From Fimenecus sp045655645 (GTDB lineage: Bacteria > Bacillota > Clostridia > Oscillospirales > Acutalibacteraceae), in NCBI GenBank assembly GCA_045655645.1, contig JAZOPS010000003.1, forward strand, positions 1 to 8,229: 8,229 bases of DNA, given 5' to 3'. Below, one piece after another: positions 1 through 5,891 of this stretch. The notes under the pieces are model-generated. The model was not told the DNA's origin, searched no databases, and saw nothing but the letters and a program-made list of their open reading frames with translations. Each line of letters starts with the position of its first letter. Position 1 is the first letter of the stretch. The translations under genes and the position numbers were made by a program.

Positions 1-2
1 AA

Positions 3-560
3 TTATGCTCTTGACATATACTCGCCTGTACGAGTATCAACGTTAATCATTTCGCCTTCTTCAATGAAGAGAGGAACTTTGATTTCTGCACCTGTTTCAA
101 GAGTAGCAGGTTTTGTAGCGTTAGTTGCTGTGTTGCCTGCAAAGCCAGGGTCAGTCTGTGTTACCTGAAGCACAACAAAGTTTGGTGGTTCAACACCGAA
201 AACACTACCCTTGTATGAAAGGATTTTACAAATCATATTTTCTTTAACAAACTTAAAGTTGTCGCCAAGGTCTGAAGCATTTACAGGAACCATATCGTAT
301 GTTTCCTGGTCCATAAAGTAGTAAAGACCACCGTCACTGTAAGAATACTCCATATCTTTTCTTTCAATGACTGCTGTTGGGTATTTTTCAGTTGGGTTGA
401 ATGTTCTTTCAACAACACCACCTGAAATAACGTTCTTAATTTTAGCTCTTACGAAAGCAGCGCCTTTACCTGGTTTAACGTGCTGGAATTCAACGATTTG
501 GAATACGTTGCCGTCCATTTCGAAAGTTACGCCGTTTCTAAAATCACCTGCTGATACCAT
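3..560 (-). CDS. efp: Elongation factor P (EF-P)
   Basis: EF-P binds ribosomes stalled on proline-rich stretches, between the P and E sites, and speeds peptide bond formation; it acts in the cytoplasm. The 185-residue product has the usual EF-P length and opens with the family start (MVSAGDFRNGVTFEMDG). It shows the KOW-like domain 1 with the loop HVKPGKGAAFVRAK. Lys32 at the tip of PGKG is the residue that carries the post-translational modification in many bacteria; which modification applies here cannot be seen. Two OB-fold domains follow, ending in the conserved GEMINVDTRTGEYMSR. The ATG at 558-560 is preceded by CGGAGG (571-576), 10 bases upstream. The stop codon is at 3-5, so the gene is complete. 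It lies downstream of the Rnf-like/DUF4015 operon on the same strand but has its own promoter at 600-628. Identification is secure. Confidence 0.97.
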   Translation of the reverse strand: MVSAGDFRNGVTFEMDGNVFQIVEFQHVKPGKGAAFVRAKIKNVISGGVVERTFNPTEKYPTAVIERKDMEYSYSDGGLYYFMDQETYDMVPVNASDLGDNFKFVKENMICKILSYKGSVFGVEPPNFVVLQVTQTDPGFAGNTATNATKPATLETGAEIKVPLFIEEGEMINVDTRTGEYMSRA

Positions 561-599
561 AGGTATTATACCTCCGTTTTTTGTTTTAATACACTATAA

Positions 600-628
600 A
601 TAATACAATAAATTTTATTGTATTTCAA
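600..628 (-). promoter_or_regulatory. Sigma-A-type promoter of efp
   Basis: On the minus strand a -35 box TTGAAA (623-628) and a -10 box TATTAT (600-605) are separated by exactly 17 bases (606-622). The predicted transcription start near 593 gives a leader of about 33 bases carrying the CGGAGG ribosome site. Both boxes differ from consensus by one or two bases. This supports separate transcription of efp in addition to any read-through from the upstream operon. It is not experimentally shown. Confidence 0.65.
602..624. repeat. 11-base perfect inverted repeat in the efp promoter spacer
   Basis: The sequence AATACAATAAA is followed after one base by its exact reverse complement TTTATTGTATT. 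The palindrome fills the spacer of the efp promoter and touches both the -35 and -10 boxes, a position where a dimeric repressor would block RNA polymerase. It contains only A/T apart from one C and one G and has no following U-tract on the minus strand, so it is a poor intrinsic terminator for the upstream operon. An operator role is inference; AT-rich palindromes also arise by chance. Confidence 0.5.
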
Positions 629-642
629 GTCTTTTTGTAAAA

Positions 643-1758
643 TCAAGGAATAATTATATAACTCTCTGCGGTACTTTTGCTGAGTTTTTCATAAAAATTC
701 ACATCATTAGTCTGATTTTTAACTGTTGGAACAATTTTTATTGTTGAAAAATTGTTTTTTGCCTTGTCATTCATCACAGTATAATTATTCTCAATATACT
801 CGACATAATCACTGTTTTCTTGTGGCAAAAGTATTGGAGAACAGATTGAAGCAGCCGTATCAAAAAGTGTTCCACCCCATTTTTCTTGATTACCACCATC
901 TGCACAGTCAAGGGGCATACCGAGTATCACAGGGCATTTGCCTGCTTCTTTGACTGCGCTTTCGATAAACTGCATGAGCACAAGGTTGCGATTAAGTGTT
1001 TCATTTTCTTGAGAGAAGAACACAGGTGCGCCTTCTCTTGCCTGTGGAAATTCAACAGATTGAAGATAGATACAATCCGCACCAATATCAACTGCATCAT
1101 CAATTACTGAACAAATATAGTTTGTTGCTCTTTGATTTGTTGGGTCAAGCCACACTCTGCCGCCCTGAATTGCGGGTGCATCAAACCAGATTTTTGTTTT
1201 TTCTTGGTTTTCATAAACATAAGCACCCAATCTTTGTGGCGCAAAACTGTCTTCAAAGCAGAAAATTCTAGCAACAATAATAAATCCTTCTGATTTAATT
1301 TTTTCAATAATCACATTATCAATTGAATAGTATTTATCACTCTTTGTGCCAACTGTTAAATAACCCTCTTGAGTTTTGAAATCAAGCAGAACAGCATTGC
1401 AACCATTTTTCTTTGCCTTTTCCAATTCTTTTGACAAATCGCTGATTTCTCCCAAAACTGTATTCTCAATATAGGTTGCACGAATTGTTCCAAGATTATC
1501 AACGCTGATTAGTGTCTCATTTTCAATATTATTTGCCAAAGGTCTGTTTGAAAGACCCATACTCACAGAAACAAGAATGAATGTTGCAACAAAAAGGCAA
1601 CACAAAAGAAGGGCAAAAACAATTTTTCTTGCCTTTTCTTTTTTCTTCATCTTGCGACTTTCACCGATAGCATAACTCTCGGCATTTCGTGAAGGATATT
1701 TTTTTGAAAACTTGTAATATCCCTTTAATCTGCGAGGGGACAATTCTTTCTTAGCCAT
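643..1758 (-). CDS. Membrane-anchored DUF4015-like (putative glycoside hydrolase, TIM-barrel) protein
   Basis: The 371-residue protein has a very basic cytoplasmic N-terminus (residues 1-45), one strongly hydrophobic segment (about 46-68) and then an extracellular domain, so it is probably a single-pass or uncleaved-signal membrane protein. Residues 95-240 follow the pattern of DUF4015 putative glycosyl hydrolases: a strand with LLDFKTQEGYL (124-134), a strand with IVARIFCFED (161-170), and the family landmark WLDPTNQ (203-209), then the strand IYLQSVEFP (230-238). Typical members have FDYVRFP at this last place; here it reads LQSVEFP, so the usual Asp and Arg are missing and hydrolase activity is uncertain. 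The ATG at 1756-1758 overlaps the stop of the RnfA-like gene by one base (TAATG), so it is the fourth gene of that operon and is probably translationally coupled. Substrate is unknown; a cell-wall or surface polysaccharide is only a guess. Confidence 0.75.
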   Translation of the reverse strand: MAKKELSPRRLKGYYKFSKKYPSRNAESYAIGESRKMKKKEKARKIVFALLLCCLFVATFILVSVSMGLSNRPLANNIENETLISVDNLGTIRATYIENTVLGEISDLSKELEKAKKNGCNAVLLDFKTQEGYLTVGTKSDKYYSIDNVIIEKIKSEGFIIVARIFCFEDSFAPQRLGAYVYENQEKTKIWFDAPAIQGGRVWLDPTNQRATNYICSVIDDAVDIGADCIYLQSVEFPQAREGAPVFFSQENETLNRNLVLMQFIESAVKEAGKCPVILGMPLDCADGGNQEKWGGTLFDTAASICSPILLPQENSDYVEYIENNYTVMNDKAKNNFSTIKIVPTVKNQTNDVNFYEKLSKSTAESYIIIP

Positions 1759-2351
1759 TAAATAAACACCGAATTTCCGGAAATTCCAATAAATGCCAAA
1801 GATAGCAATGCAACATAAATAAACATTGCCGGTGTACCTTTAAAGCATTTTGGGATAGATTTGTTCATATCAAGTCGTTTGAGTCCGCTATTTATGAGAA
1901 TAACGGCAATAACAAACGCAATGCCTGCGCCGATACCTGCGCCAATCGCTTCAGCAACTGAAAATGCCGAGCGATAGTTAATAAGTGGAACAGCAAAAAC
2001 AAGAGTATTGAAAGCTGCAACGCCTATTCTTCTGACTGTTCTTGGAGATGCTTTGCCAAAAGCCAACACAATTGTAACTGTTATGAGATAAAGCACACCA
2101 ACAACTGCAATAAAGATAATTGCGTGCATTATTTCGCTTAATCCGTTTATAACAGAAACTGTGTCAAGCAAAACACAGATAACTGATACCAATGTGGAAA
2201 AATATGTGATAAAAATCGCCATTGGCACCAACTGACGAGGTTTTGCGCTCATTCTCACAGCTTCGCTGATACCATAACCACCGTTGAAAATCAAATTCTG
2301 AAAGAGCATAACATAGAATGCTGCGGAAATTAGTCTTAAAAATACTATCAT
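1758..2351 (-). CDS. rnfA-like: RnfA/NqrE-like integral membrane subunit lacking the Fe-S cysteines
   Basis: The 197-residue, highly hydrophobic protein has about six predicted membrane segments and the length of RnfA/NqrE. Recognition rests on the C-terminal half: FGKASPRTVRRIG, PLIN, the glycine-rich helix AIGAGIGAGIAF, and PKCFKGTPAMFIYVALLSLAFIGISG, which matches the family ending FKG...LMSLAFMGF. In known RnfA/NqrE proteins two cysteines in membrane half-helices (LGLCP and TTNCA) help hold a [2Fe-2S] cluster with the partner subunit. Here the aligned places read GIS (about Ser29) and FNT (about Thr116); the protein's only cysteines are Cys59 and Cys169, elsewhere. The ATG at 2349-2351 overlaps the stop of the RnfE-like gene (ATGA, 4 bases). 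A membrane complex with the neighbouring E- and D-like subunits is likely; electron transfer by the known route is doubtful. Confidence 0.82.
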   Translation of the reverse strand: MIVFLRLISAAFYVMLFQNLIFNGGYGISEAVRMSAKPRQLVPMAIFITYFSTLVSVICVLLDTVSVINGLSEIMHAIIFIAVVGVLYLITVTIVLAFGKASPRTVRRIGVAAFNTLVFAVPLINYRSAFSVAEAIGAGIGAGIAFVIAVILINSGLKRLDMNKSIPKCFKGTPAMFIYVALLSLAFIGISGNSVFI

Positions 2352-3340
2352 TGTCCGTCACCATCCTTTTTTTTCGCATCTGTCTCTTCGGGACGATTCT
2401 TATATTCTTCAAGTTCAGAAAGCATATCAGAAAAATCATCAAGATATGTTCTTTCGTCAGTTTGTCGAACTCTTGGTTCTCTTTTTGGTGCTTCTGTAAC
2501 TTTCTTTGATTTTTTAGGTTTCTTGACTTTTTCTTTTTTCTCTTTTTTAGGCTCTTCCAAAGTCACTTCTTGAGTTTTTTCTATATTCTTCTCGGCTCTC
2601 TTTTCTTTACGGATGCGCACAAATGCACTTTCTGTACCGAAAGAATATGGGTCTAACTCGTCCTTCATTAACTCTTTAAGTGAACCACGAACAGAGCGAG
2701 TAACTTCTGATGTGTCAAAAGCTCTGTCAGGGGACGCATCAGGATATTTTGCATTAATTACTGCTTTAAATACCGCCGCAAGGAATCCGATAATTAAAAG
2801 TCCACCAAATGGAGTCAAAAGAGCAGGGAAAGTAACTTCAAAACCTAAATCTATTCCACCAATTGTGCCATTTGCAAGTATTTCACGAATAAGACCTGTG
2901 ATAATTGCAACCGCACCATAACTCATTGATGCTGCTGCAGCGTCAATAAGACTGTTTTTCAAATCATTTTTAACAGCAACTCTTTCACAGTGAAGCGCCA
3001 CCAAAGAGTTAACAGTCATAAGTGGAAGATAAACACCAAAATTGATTGACATATCAGGAAAAAATCTGTTTACTAATCCCATTATTGGGAAAATAACGCC
3101 CACGCCAAAAAGCACATAGAGTGCCACACGCCAATAACGGCGAACATTCTTAAGCAACAATGATGATAAAACTTCGCAGACTATCAATTCAATTGCAGTA
3201 ACTATTGCAAGGAAAACGGCTAATCTCAATGAAAGTGTGATTGCCACAACAGGACAAAGTCCGATTGCTTCAAATAGCAAAGGGTTTTTGATAACAGCAC
3301 TGTTTCGAATTCTTTTGAATGTGCTATTTTTCTCACTCAT
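2348..3340 (-). CDS. rnfE-like: RnfE/NqrD-like integral membrane subunit with long lysine-rich C-terminal tail
   Basis: This 330-residue protein consists of an RnfE/NqrD-type membrane domain (about residues 15-200) and an added charged tail of roughly 125 residues. The core shows KNPLLFEAIGLCPVVAIT (family: ENPVLVQLLGLCP), FGVYLPLMTVN (IFIPLIVVN) and REILANGTI (REILGAGTI). Cys29 of GLCP is kept. The second family cysteine, in VNCIILGRAEAFA, is Ser112 in VNSLVALHCERVA; a cysteine six residues later (Cys118) might or might not substitute. The tail has a Lys-rich block at about 265-292 and an acidic, probably helical end. It should lie in the cytoplasm, but no known domain is recognisable. I chose ATG at 3338-3340: AGGGGG at 3349-3354 lies 8 bases upstream, whereas the in-frame GTG at 3347-3349 overlaps that ribosome site. 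The gene overlaps the D-like gene by 8 bases and the A-like gene by 4. Confidence 0.85.
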   Translation of the reverse strand: MSEKNSTFKRIRNSAVIKNPLLFEAIGLCPVVAITLSLRLAVFLAIVTAIELIVCEVLSSLLLKNVRRYWRVALYVLFGVGVIFPIMGLVNRFFPDMSINFGVYLPLMTVNSLVALHCERVAVKNDLKNSLIDAAAASMSYGAVAIITGLIREILANGTIGGIDLGFEVTFPALLTPFGGLLIIGFLAAVFKAVINAKYPDASPDRAFDTSEVTRSVRGSLKELMKDELDPYSFGTESAFVRIRKEKRAEKNIEKTQEVTLEEPKKEKKEKVKKPKKSKKVTEAPKREPRVRQTDERTYLDDFSDMLSELEEYKNRPEETDAKKKDGDGQ

Positions 3341-4526
3341 CACTGTCACCCCCTGTCATAAAAGGTGCTTGCGCGTCTGTAACTGTATTTTCTTCTTCGA
3401 TAACATCGTGAAGACTTTCACTTTCTCCAACAGGTGTTTCTTCAACAACTTCTTTAACGATTTCTTCTTCGATTTCTGTTTCTTCTATATCAGGAATTTC
3501 ATTGAGCACTTCTTCAGGAACGACTGCAGGAGCTGGCTCAATTACAACTATTTCTTCTTTTTCTTCTTTTGATTTTTCCCATTTAGCAAGTGGAATTTTA
3601 TCTACTAACTCTGTCATTGCACAGGCAATGAGAATGCCAAAACACATTGGTTCTTCAAATGAGCCATAATATCTCATCAACATACACACAATTCCGCCAC
3701 CAAAGCCCCAAAGAGCACGAGCAAAAGTGCGTTTTGGTAGGGCTGATGGATATGTCATAAAGAATATTGCACCAAAAAGCACTTCTCCGCCACAGAACTC
3801 CATAATCACAGAAAGAAATCTGCCTGTGCTGACTCTTGGGAAGAGAATTGCCATAATAATCACGGCAAACATGAATGTGTACGCTGAAACTGTGTCTTTT
3901 GGTCGACGTATAGTCATAAATATGAGTGCACCAATCAACGCAAGAACACAACCCGCACCCATTGCAGATGGTAAAGCTCCTGTAAGCACCTCTAAAATAG
4001 CAACTGCATTGCTACCGATTGAATTGCCCTGTGAAAGCATTTTGCTCAATGACATTCCAGCTGTGTCAGAATAAGCAAACATTCTGTCAGGCCAACAAAG
4101 AGTCACAAAACTAACTGCTGCTGCCGCAGGAACAAAAGGTGAGTTTATTGTTTTACCAAAAGGCAAAACACAAACAATAATAGCAAATGCCGCACCTGAA
4201 ACAACCATCCACCAAGTTGCTGTTGAAGGCAGAAGCAAAGCAAAGGTTACGCCGATTATCCAGTTTGAAAAATCTCTTGATGAGAAATCGCATTTTAAAA
4301 CTATTTCGCCAATTCTTCTACAAATTGTGCAAGTGAGAATTGAAATGAGCACAAGCATAATTGCTTTAAGCCCATGATGAAGCATCGCAACGGCAACCGG
4401 TGCGATAAGCATTATTGCATAATCTGTCATGTGATTACGCATTTCTATAAAATCTTGTGGTTTTTGTGTTATTTGTTGATTGGTCAAAACTTGTTCCTCG
4501 CTTTTTCCAATATTTATTTGTTGCAA
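3333..4526 (-). CDS. rnfD-like: RnfD/NqrB-like integral membrane subunit with acidic C-terminal tail
   Basis: The 397-residue protein has a multi-pass membrane core (about 33-316) resembling RnfD/NqrB, then a cytoplasmic tail of about 80 residues with roughly 29 Asp/Glu and 4 Lys. Family landmarks are DFSNWIIGVTFALLLPSTATWWM (residues 85-107; family: D.SA.VTGLLLAL.LPP..P.W), the NxF..PA.AA region near 128-137, GAIFFMTYPSALPK (252-265; family GAFFMATDPVTSP) and ARALWGFGGGIV. RnfD/NqrB carry covalent FMN on the Thr of an SGAT/SAT motif; the matching stretch is SDTAGMSLSK (153-162), with Ser159 at the Thr place, and the conserved TD of MATD is also changed. The start is TTG at 4524-4526, directly after an in-frame TAG, with AGGGA 8 bases upstream. 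The alternative ATG at 4440-4442 (Met29) has no ribosome site. First gene of the operon; no rnfC lies upstream and no rnfG follows. Confidence 0.85.
   Translation of the reverse strand: MQQINIGKSEEQVLTNQQITQKPQDFIEMRNHMTDYAIMLIAPVAVAMLHHGLKAIMLVLISILTCTICRRIGEIVLKCDFSSRDFSNWIIGVTFALLLPSTATWWMVVSGAAFAIIVCVLPFGKTINSPFVPAAAAVSFVTLCWPDRMFAYSDTAGMSLSKMLSQGNSIGSNAVAILEVLTGALPSAMGAGCVLALIGALIFMTIRRPKDTVSAYTFMFAVIIMAILFPRVSTGRFLSVIMEFCGGEVLFGAIFFMTYPSALPKRTFARALWGFGGGIVCMLMRYYGSFEEPMCFGILIACAMTELVDKIPLAKWEKSKEEKEEIVVIEPAPAVVPEEVLNEIPDIEETEIEEEIVKEVVEETPVGESESLHDVIEEENTVTDAQAPFMTGGDSDE
3349..3354 (-). promoter_or_regulatory. Shine-Dalgarno site fixing the start of the RnfE-like gene
   Basis: AGGGGG on the minus strand lies 8 bases before the ATG at 3338-3340. 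Its last G is the first base of an upstream in-frame GTG (3347-3349), which is therefore too close to be served by it. The site lies inside the end of the RnfD-like coding region, consistent with translational coupling. Confidence 0.7.
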
Positions 4527-4546
4527 CTATCTCGTCCCTGTAATAT
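4518..4546 (+). promoter_or_regulatory. Candidate promoter of the mecA-like gene
   Basis: TTGTTG (4518-4523) and TAATAT (4541-4546) are 17 bases apart on the plus strand, 24 bases upstream of the mecA-like ATG, which would give a leader of only about 18 bases. The -35 box lies inside the first codons of the divergent RnfD-like gene. The -10 lies in the self-complementary TAATATTA (4541-4548), which could serve as a -10 on either strand. I could not find a convincing -35 for the minus-strand operon, so its promoter remains unplaced within or just beyond this 44-base gap. Confidence 0.4.
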
Positions 4547-4554
4547 TATGAATT

Positions 4555-4562
4555 AAAGGGGG
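4555..4562 (+). promoter_or_regulatory. Ribosome binding site of the mecA-like gene
   Basis: AAAGGGGG ends 8 bases before the ATG at 4571, normal spacing for a Firmicutes Shine-Dalgarno site. It supports that ATG as the start. Confidence 0.7.
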
Positions 4563-4570
4563 AATTTCTT

Positions 4571-5086
4571 ATGAATTATGAATCTCTTAACGACAACGTT
4601 ATATTAGTTGAACTGACAAAAGAAGAAATGAGTCAGTTTCACATTACATACGATTCACTTGATTGTGATAATGAACTCACTGAATTTGCCATCAGAAAAA
4701 TTCTTAATGAAATATCACAAGATAAAATAAAGACTAATAAGAAAATCACAGTTGAAGCCTTGCCTACTGATGACGGAGGCTGTTTCTTTATTTTTACTTT
4801 CTCTGCTAAACTTCACAGATATAAAGTGAAAAAAACTTATAATGATGCCTTTTTCAAAACAGATAATCTTAATTCTCTGCTTGATACAATATCATCTGTT
4901 CAAAAAATTTCAAGCAACAAAACACCATGCAAAATTTTTGAAATGAATGAAGATTTTTATCTTTCTCTTTCGTCGCAACATAGATGTTTTTATCCGATTT
5001 TCAAAGAGTTTGGTTCAGTTTCAAACTCTTTTTCCAAGGAAATACTTTTTGAATACGGAAAACTTTTGGGTGAAGTTAATATTTAG
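4571..5086 (+). CDS. mecA-like: Short MecA-like adaptor protein
   Basis: MecA proteins are cytoplasmic adaptors that hand substrates to the ClpC-ClpP protease; in Bacillus subtilis MecA targets the competence factor ComK. The 171-residue product has both halves of the family in weak form. The N-terminal part is LNDNVILVELTKEEMSQFHI (6-25), followed by TYDSLDCDNE and an IRKILNEIS helix, and then the strand VEALPTDDGGCFFIFTF (61-77). The C-terminal part has KTDNLNSLLDTISSV (97-111), a strand pair CKIFEMNEDFYLSL (120-133), and the end FSKEILFEYGKLLGEV (154-169), which matches the family's late strand and L.EYG..L helix. At 171 residues it is shorter than B. subtilis MecA (about 218), mainly by a short acidic linker. 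It is divergent from the Rnf-like operon and convergent with rpe. Family assignment is by pattern recognition; substrates are unknown. Confidence 0.72.
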   Translation: MNYESLNDNVILVELTKEEMSQFHITYDSLDCDNELTEFAIRKILNEISQDKIKTNKKITVEALPTDDGGCFFIFTFSAKLHRYKVKKTYNDAFFKTDNLNSLLDTISSVQKISSNKTPCKIFEMNEDFYLSLSSQHRCFYPIFKEFGSVSNSFSKEILFEYGKLLGEVNI

Positions 5087-5757
5087 CAATTTTTGCAAAA
5101 GTTTTCTTCTGCTATTGCCTTAAATTTCTCAACAGCTGCTTTACGGTCAGCACTTGAGAAAAGAGCATTACCTGAAACAAACACATCTGCGCCCGCTGCT
5201 GCCGCAACTGCAATTGTCTTTTCGTTTATTCCGCCGTCGACTTCAATTTCACAATCAAGTCCGCGAGAATTGATTTCGTTTCTCAATGCAGAAACTTTTG
5301 CCATCATATCTTCCATAAAACTCTGTCCGCCAAACCCTGGCTCAACAGTCATAACAAGCACCATTGAAAGCTTGTCTAAATAAGGGAAAATATCTTCAAC
5401 AGGAGTTTTTGGTTTAACAGTCAAAGATGCTTTCACCCCACGAGAGAGAATTTTATCAATTGTTTCATCGATAGGTGAGTCGCATTCTGTATGGAATGTG
5501 ATAATATCTGCGCCTGCATCACAAAAATCGTCGATATATTTAAGTGGGTCGCTAATCATAAGATGCACATCAAAAGGCACATCAGTTGCTTTTCTGATAC
5601 ATTTGATTACAGGTGCACCGAGAGTTAAGTTTGGCACAAAATGACCATCCATAACATCAATGTGCATATAATCAGCACCTGCTAATTCCATATCTTTTAA
5701 TTCTTCTGCGATTTTTCCATAATCACAAGATAAAATTGATGGTGAAATTTTCATCAT
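5083..5757 (-). CDS. rpe: Ribulose-phosphate 3-epimerase
   Basis: The enzyme interconverts D-ribulose 5-phosphate and D-xylulose 5-phosphate in the pentose phosphate pathway, in the cytoplasm. The 224-residue (beta/alpha)8 barrel has the normal length and all family motifs: SPSILSCD (5-12), MHIDVMDGHFVPN (31-43), DVHLMI (63-68), MTVEPGFGGQ (136-145), EVDGGIN (172-178) and the phosphate-binding VSGNALF (194-200). The metal and acid/base residues are visible as His32, Asp34, His65 and Asp174. Two consecutive ATG codons (5752-5757) start the frame; CGGAGA at 5765-5770 lies 7 bases before the first, so I chose that one. The stop overlaps the stop of the mecA-like gene by 4 bases. The gene stands alone, with its own promoter upstream. 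Identification is secure. Confidence 0.97.
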   Translation of the reverse strand: MMKISPSILSCDYGKIAEELKDMELAGADYMHIDVMDGHFVPNLTLGAPVIKCIRKATDVPFDVHLMISDPLKYIDDFCDAGADIITFHTECDSPIDETIDKILSRGVKASLTVKPKTPVEDIFPYLDKLSMVLVMTVEPGFGGQSFMEDMMAKVSALRNEINSRGLDCEIEVDGGINEKTIAVAAAAGADVFVSGNALFSSADRKAAVEKFKAIAEENFCKNC

Positions 5758-5794
5758 AATAAAATCTCCGTAAAAAACAAAATATTATCAAGTT

Positions 5795-5823
5795 ATTTTA
5801 CCATACTTTAAGGAAAAATACAA
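5795..5823 (-). promoter_or_regulatory. Candidate promoter of rpe
   Basis: On the minus strand TTGTAT (5818-5823) and TAAAAT (5795-5800) are spaced by 17 bases, about 38 bases upstream of the rpe start. The pair lies between the terminator of the LRR gene and rpe, where a promoter is expected. A second -10-like TAATAT occurs slightly downstream, so the exact start point is uncertain. Confidence 0.45.
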
Positions 5824-5837
5824 TAGCACCATTGTTG

Positions 5838-5874
5838 CTAAAAGAAAACCTGCCAAGAAAATCTTGACAGGTTT
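5838..5874 (-). terminator. Intrinsic terminator of the LRR surface-protein gene
   Basis: A 13-base stem (5846-5858 with 5862-5874) with one mismatch and a 3-base loop contains the core CCTGcCAAGA/TCTTGaCAGG. On the minus strand it is followed by TTTTCTTTT. It starts 17 bases after the TAA stop of the LRR gene at 5892-5894. The plus-strand side is also T-rich, but no plus-strand gene ends here. It separates the LRR gene from rpe. Confidence 0.8.
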
Positions 5875-5891
5875 ATTTATTTTATTAAGTT

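Noticed and set aside
602..624. AT-rich palindrome as the terminator of the Rnf-like operon
   Set aside because: It has almost no G/C pairs and no U-tract on the minus strand; it fits better as part of the efp promoter region.
2613..2921. Plus-strand open frame of 102 codons, and similar plus-strand frames across 367-4074 and 6781-7283
   Set aside because: They lie opposite well-supported minus-strand genes, show no family features, and lack ribosome sites; they are shadows of the coding strand.
3341..3349. GTG start for the RnfE-like gene at 3347-3349
   Set aside because: The ribosome site AGGGGG abuts and overlaps this codon; the ATG at 3338-3340 has the right spacing.
3333..3349. A hidden rnfG between the D-like and E-like genes
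   Set aside because: The two coding regions overlap, so there is no space, and no other frame here encodes an FMN-binding domain.
5086..5105. Hairpin GCAA-TTT-TTGC at the mecA-like/rpe junction as a bidirectional terminator
   Set aside because: The stem is only four base pairs and no proper U-tract follows.
5824..5840. Imperfect inverted repeat TAGCACCA/TGTTGCTA as an operator for rpe
   Set aside because: It is short with a mismatch, lies upstream of the -35 box next to the terminator, and has no further support.
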